This document shows positions 63,061 through 64,000 of a DNA stretch of 64,000 nt, piece after piece. The stretch comes from Cladopsammia gracilis. Its lineage: Eukaryota; Cnidaria; Anthozoa; Scleractinia; Dendrophylliidae. The notes beneath the pieces are model-generated. The model made no database searches. It was not told the origin of the DNA and saw nothing but the letters and a program-made list of their open reading frames with translations. Made by a program: the position numbers and the translations under genes. Where the stretch lies: the NCBI GenBank assembly GCA_022457155.1, contig JAJGOT010000091.1:248001-312000 (forward strand), given 5' to 3'. How positions within the stretch are numbered: the stretch's first letter is position 1; each line of letters starts with the position of its first letter.

Positions 63061-64000
63061 ATGGTCAAAAGGTGGTCAAACCAGTGCAGTCAGTGTGATA
63101 AAATGGCAGGAAGTCTGAAGTTGCACAAGATTGCACACTGTGGGGAGAAACCTTTTGCATGCAACCAGTGTGGCAAGTGTTTTACTAAAGCAGGAGGTCT
63201 AAGGGAACACAAACGAACACACAGTGAAGAGAAACCTTTTGAATGTGGCCAGTGTGGCAAGTGTTTTAATAAAGCAGGAGACCTAAAGGTACACAAACGA
63301 ACACACAGTGGAGAGAAACCTTTTGAATGTGATCAATGTGGCAAGTGCTTTACTGTAACAGTAAGTCTAAAGAAACATCAAAGAATACACAGTGGGGAGA
63401 AATCTTATGAATGTGACGAATGTGGCAAGTGTTTTATTCAAGCTGGAAATCTGAAGGCACACATACGAACACACAGTGGAGAGAAACCTTTTGAATGTGA
63501 CCAATGTGGCAAGTCTTTTACTGAAGCAGGAAACCTAAAGGTACACAAACGAACACACAGTGGAGAGAAACCTTTTGAATGTGATCAATGTGGCAAGTGT
63601 TTTACTGTAGCAGGAAGTCTAAAGGCACACAAACGAACACACAGCGGAGAGAAACCTTTTGAATGTGACCAATGTGGCAAGTGTTTTACTGTAGCAGGAA
63701 GTCTAAAGGCACACAAACGAACACACAGTGGAGAGAAACCTTTTGAATGTGACCAATGTGGCAAGTGTTTTACTAGAGCAGTAAAACTAAAGGAACACAA
63801 ACGAACACACAGTGGAGAGAAACCTTTTGAATGTGATCAATGTGGCAAGTCTTTTACTCTAGCAAGAAGTCTAAAGGAACACAAACGAACACACAGCGGA
63901 GAGAAACCTTTTGAATGTGATCAATGTGGCAAGTGTTTTACTCTAACAGGACGTCTAAAGGAACACAAACGAACACACAATGGAGAGAAACCTTTTGAAT
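63061..64000 (+). CDS. zf3: C2H2 zinc-finger protein, cut by window end
   Basis: The frame is open from ATG 63061 (after an in-frame TGA at about 63049) to the edge: at least 313 codons. The leader MVKRWSNQCSQCDKMAG continues into a degenerate first finger, then ten complete fingers and the start of another. Linkers are THSGEKP with exceptions (SEEKP, SGEKS, NGEKP). Helices include [54 protein letters not shown] (twice, adjacent and identical), TRAVKLKEH, TLARSLKEH and TLTGRLKEH. Same family as zf1 and zf2, same orientation as zf2. An alternative start is ATG 63103, aligned to the zf2 start. Confidence 0.85.
   Translation, partial: MVKRWSNQCSQCDKMAGSLKLHKIAHCGEKPFACNQCGKCFTKAGGLREHKRTHSEEKPFECGQCGKCFNKAGDLKVHKRTHSGEKPFECDQCGKCFTVTVSLKKHQRIHSGEKSYECDECGKCFIQAGNLKAHIRTHSGEKPFECDQCGKSFTEAGNLKVHKRTHSGEKPFECDQCGKCFTVAGSLKAHKRTHSGEKPFECDQCGKCFTVAGSLKAHKRTHSGEKPFECDQCGKCFTRAVKLKEHKRTHSGEKPFECDQCGKSFTLARSLKEHKRTHSGEKPFECDQCGKCFTLTGRLKEHKRTHNGEKPFE

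Overview
This is a eukaryotic, probably anthozoan cnidarian (stony coral-type) nuclear window. The evidence is AT-rich intergenic DNA, spliced exons, three long arrays of C2H2 zinc fingers, a nearly complete BEL/Pao LTR retrotransposon, Penelope-like elements with hammerhead ribozymes, and dense nested MITEs (PIF/Harbinger-, Kolobok-, piggyBac-, hAT- and Mutator-type by target duplication). The lineage is an inference from this mix; no single gene proves it.

Layout. 0-9 kb: degraded transposon DNA with a LINE fragment split by a Harbinger-like insertion, one orphan terminal exon (3653-3907) and a hAT transposase fragment. 9.3-13.1 kb: a compact, GC-richer island. It holds an exon broken by one stop codon, a minus-strand coiled-coil/Cys-rich gene (10124-10741), and head-to-head with it a plus-strand gene (10972-11451) followed by six more short reading frames. 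These frames are paralogous zinc-binding modules. Each starts right after a phase-0 splice acceptor and each has its own stop codon. A single donor (CGG|GTATGT at 11232/11233) lies exactly where module 1 begins. I read this as one donor and six alternative 3' splice sites choosing among seven C-terminal zinc modules; it is the most interesting system in the window.

13-20 kb: enhancer-like sequence, then nested transposons (an outermost element 16157-20043, a 3-kb element with 9-bp target duplication inside it, and a Penelope-like element with two inverted hammerhead motifs inside that). 21-53 kb and 58-64 kb: three related duplicated blocks, each carrying a zinc-finger gene: zf1 (minus, 24618-26126), zf2 (plus, 49872-51629) and zf3 (plus, from 63061, cut by the window end). 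Because the blocks are paralogous, many transposon insertions have an empty copy of the same site elsewhere in the window, which lets the insertions be ordered relative to the duplications. The largest are the BEL/Pao element (41779-48307) and a 2.4-kb DNA transposon with a RecQ-like helicase fragment (38722-41147), both in the zf2 upstream flank. 53-58 kb holds a 1.58-kb foldback element resembling IS3EU and two copies of a hexamer-rich element.

Coding content outside the zinc-finger genes and the 10-13 kb island is mostly transposon-derived or broken. A minus-strand F-box/LRR-like exon (35112-35689) and an unidentified reading frame (60605-61057) may be remnants of host genes.
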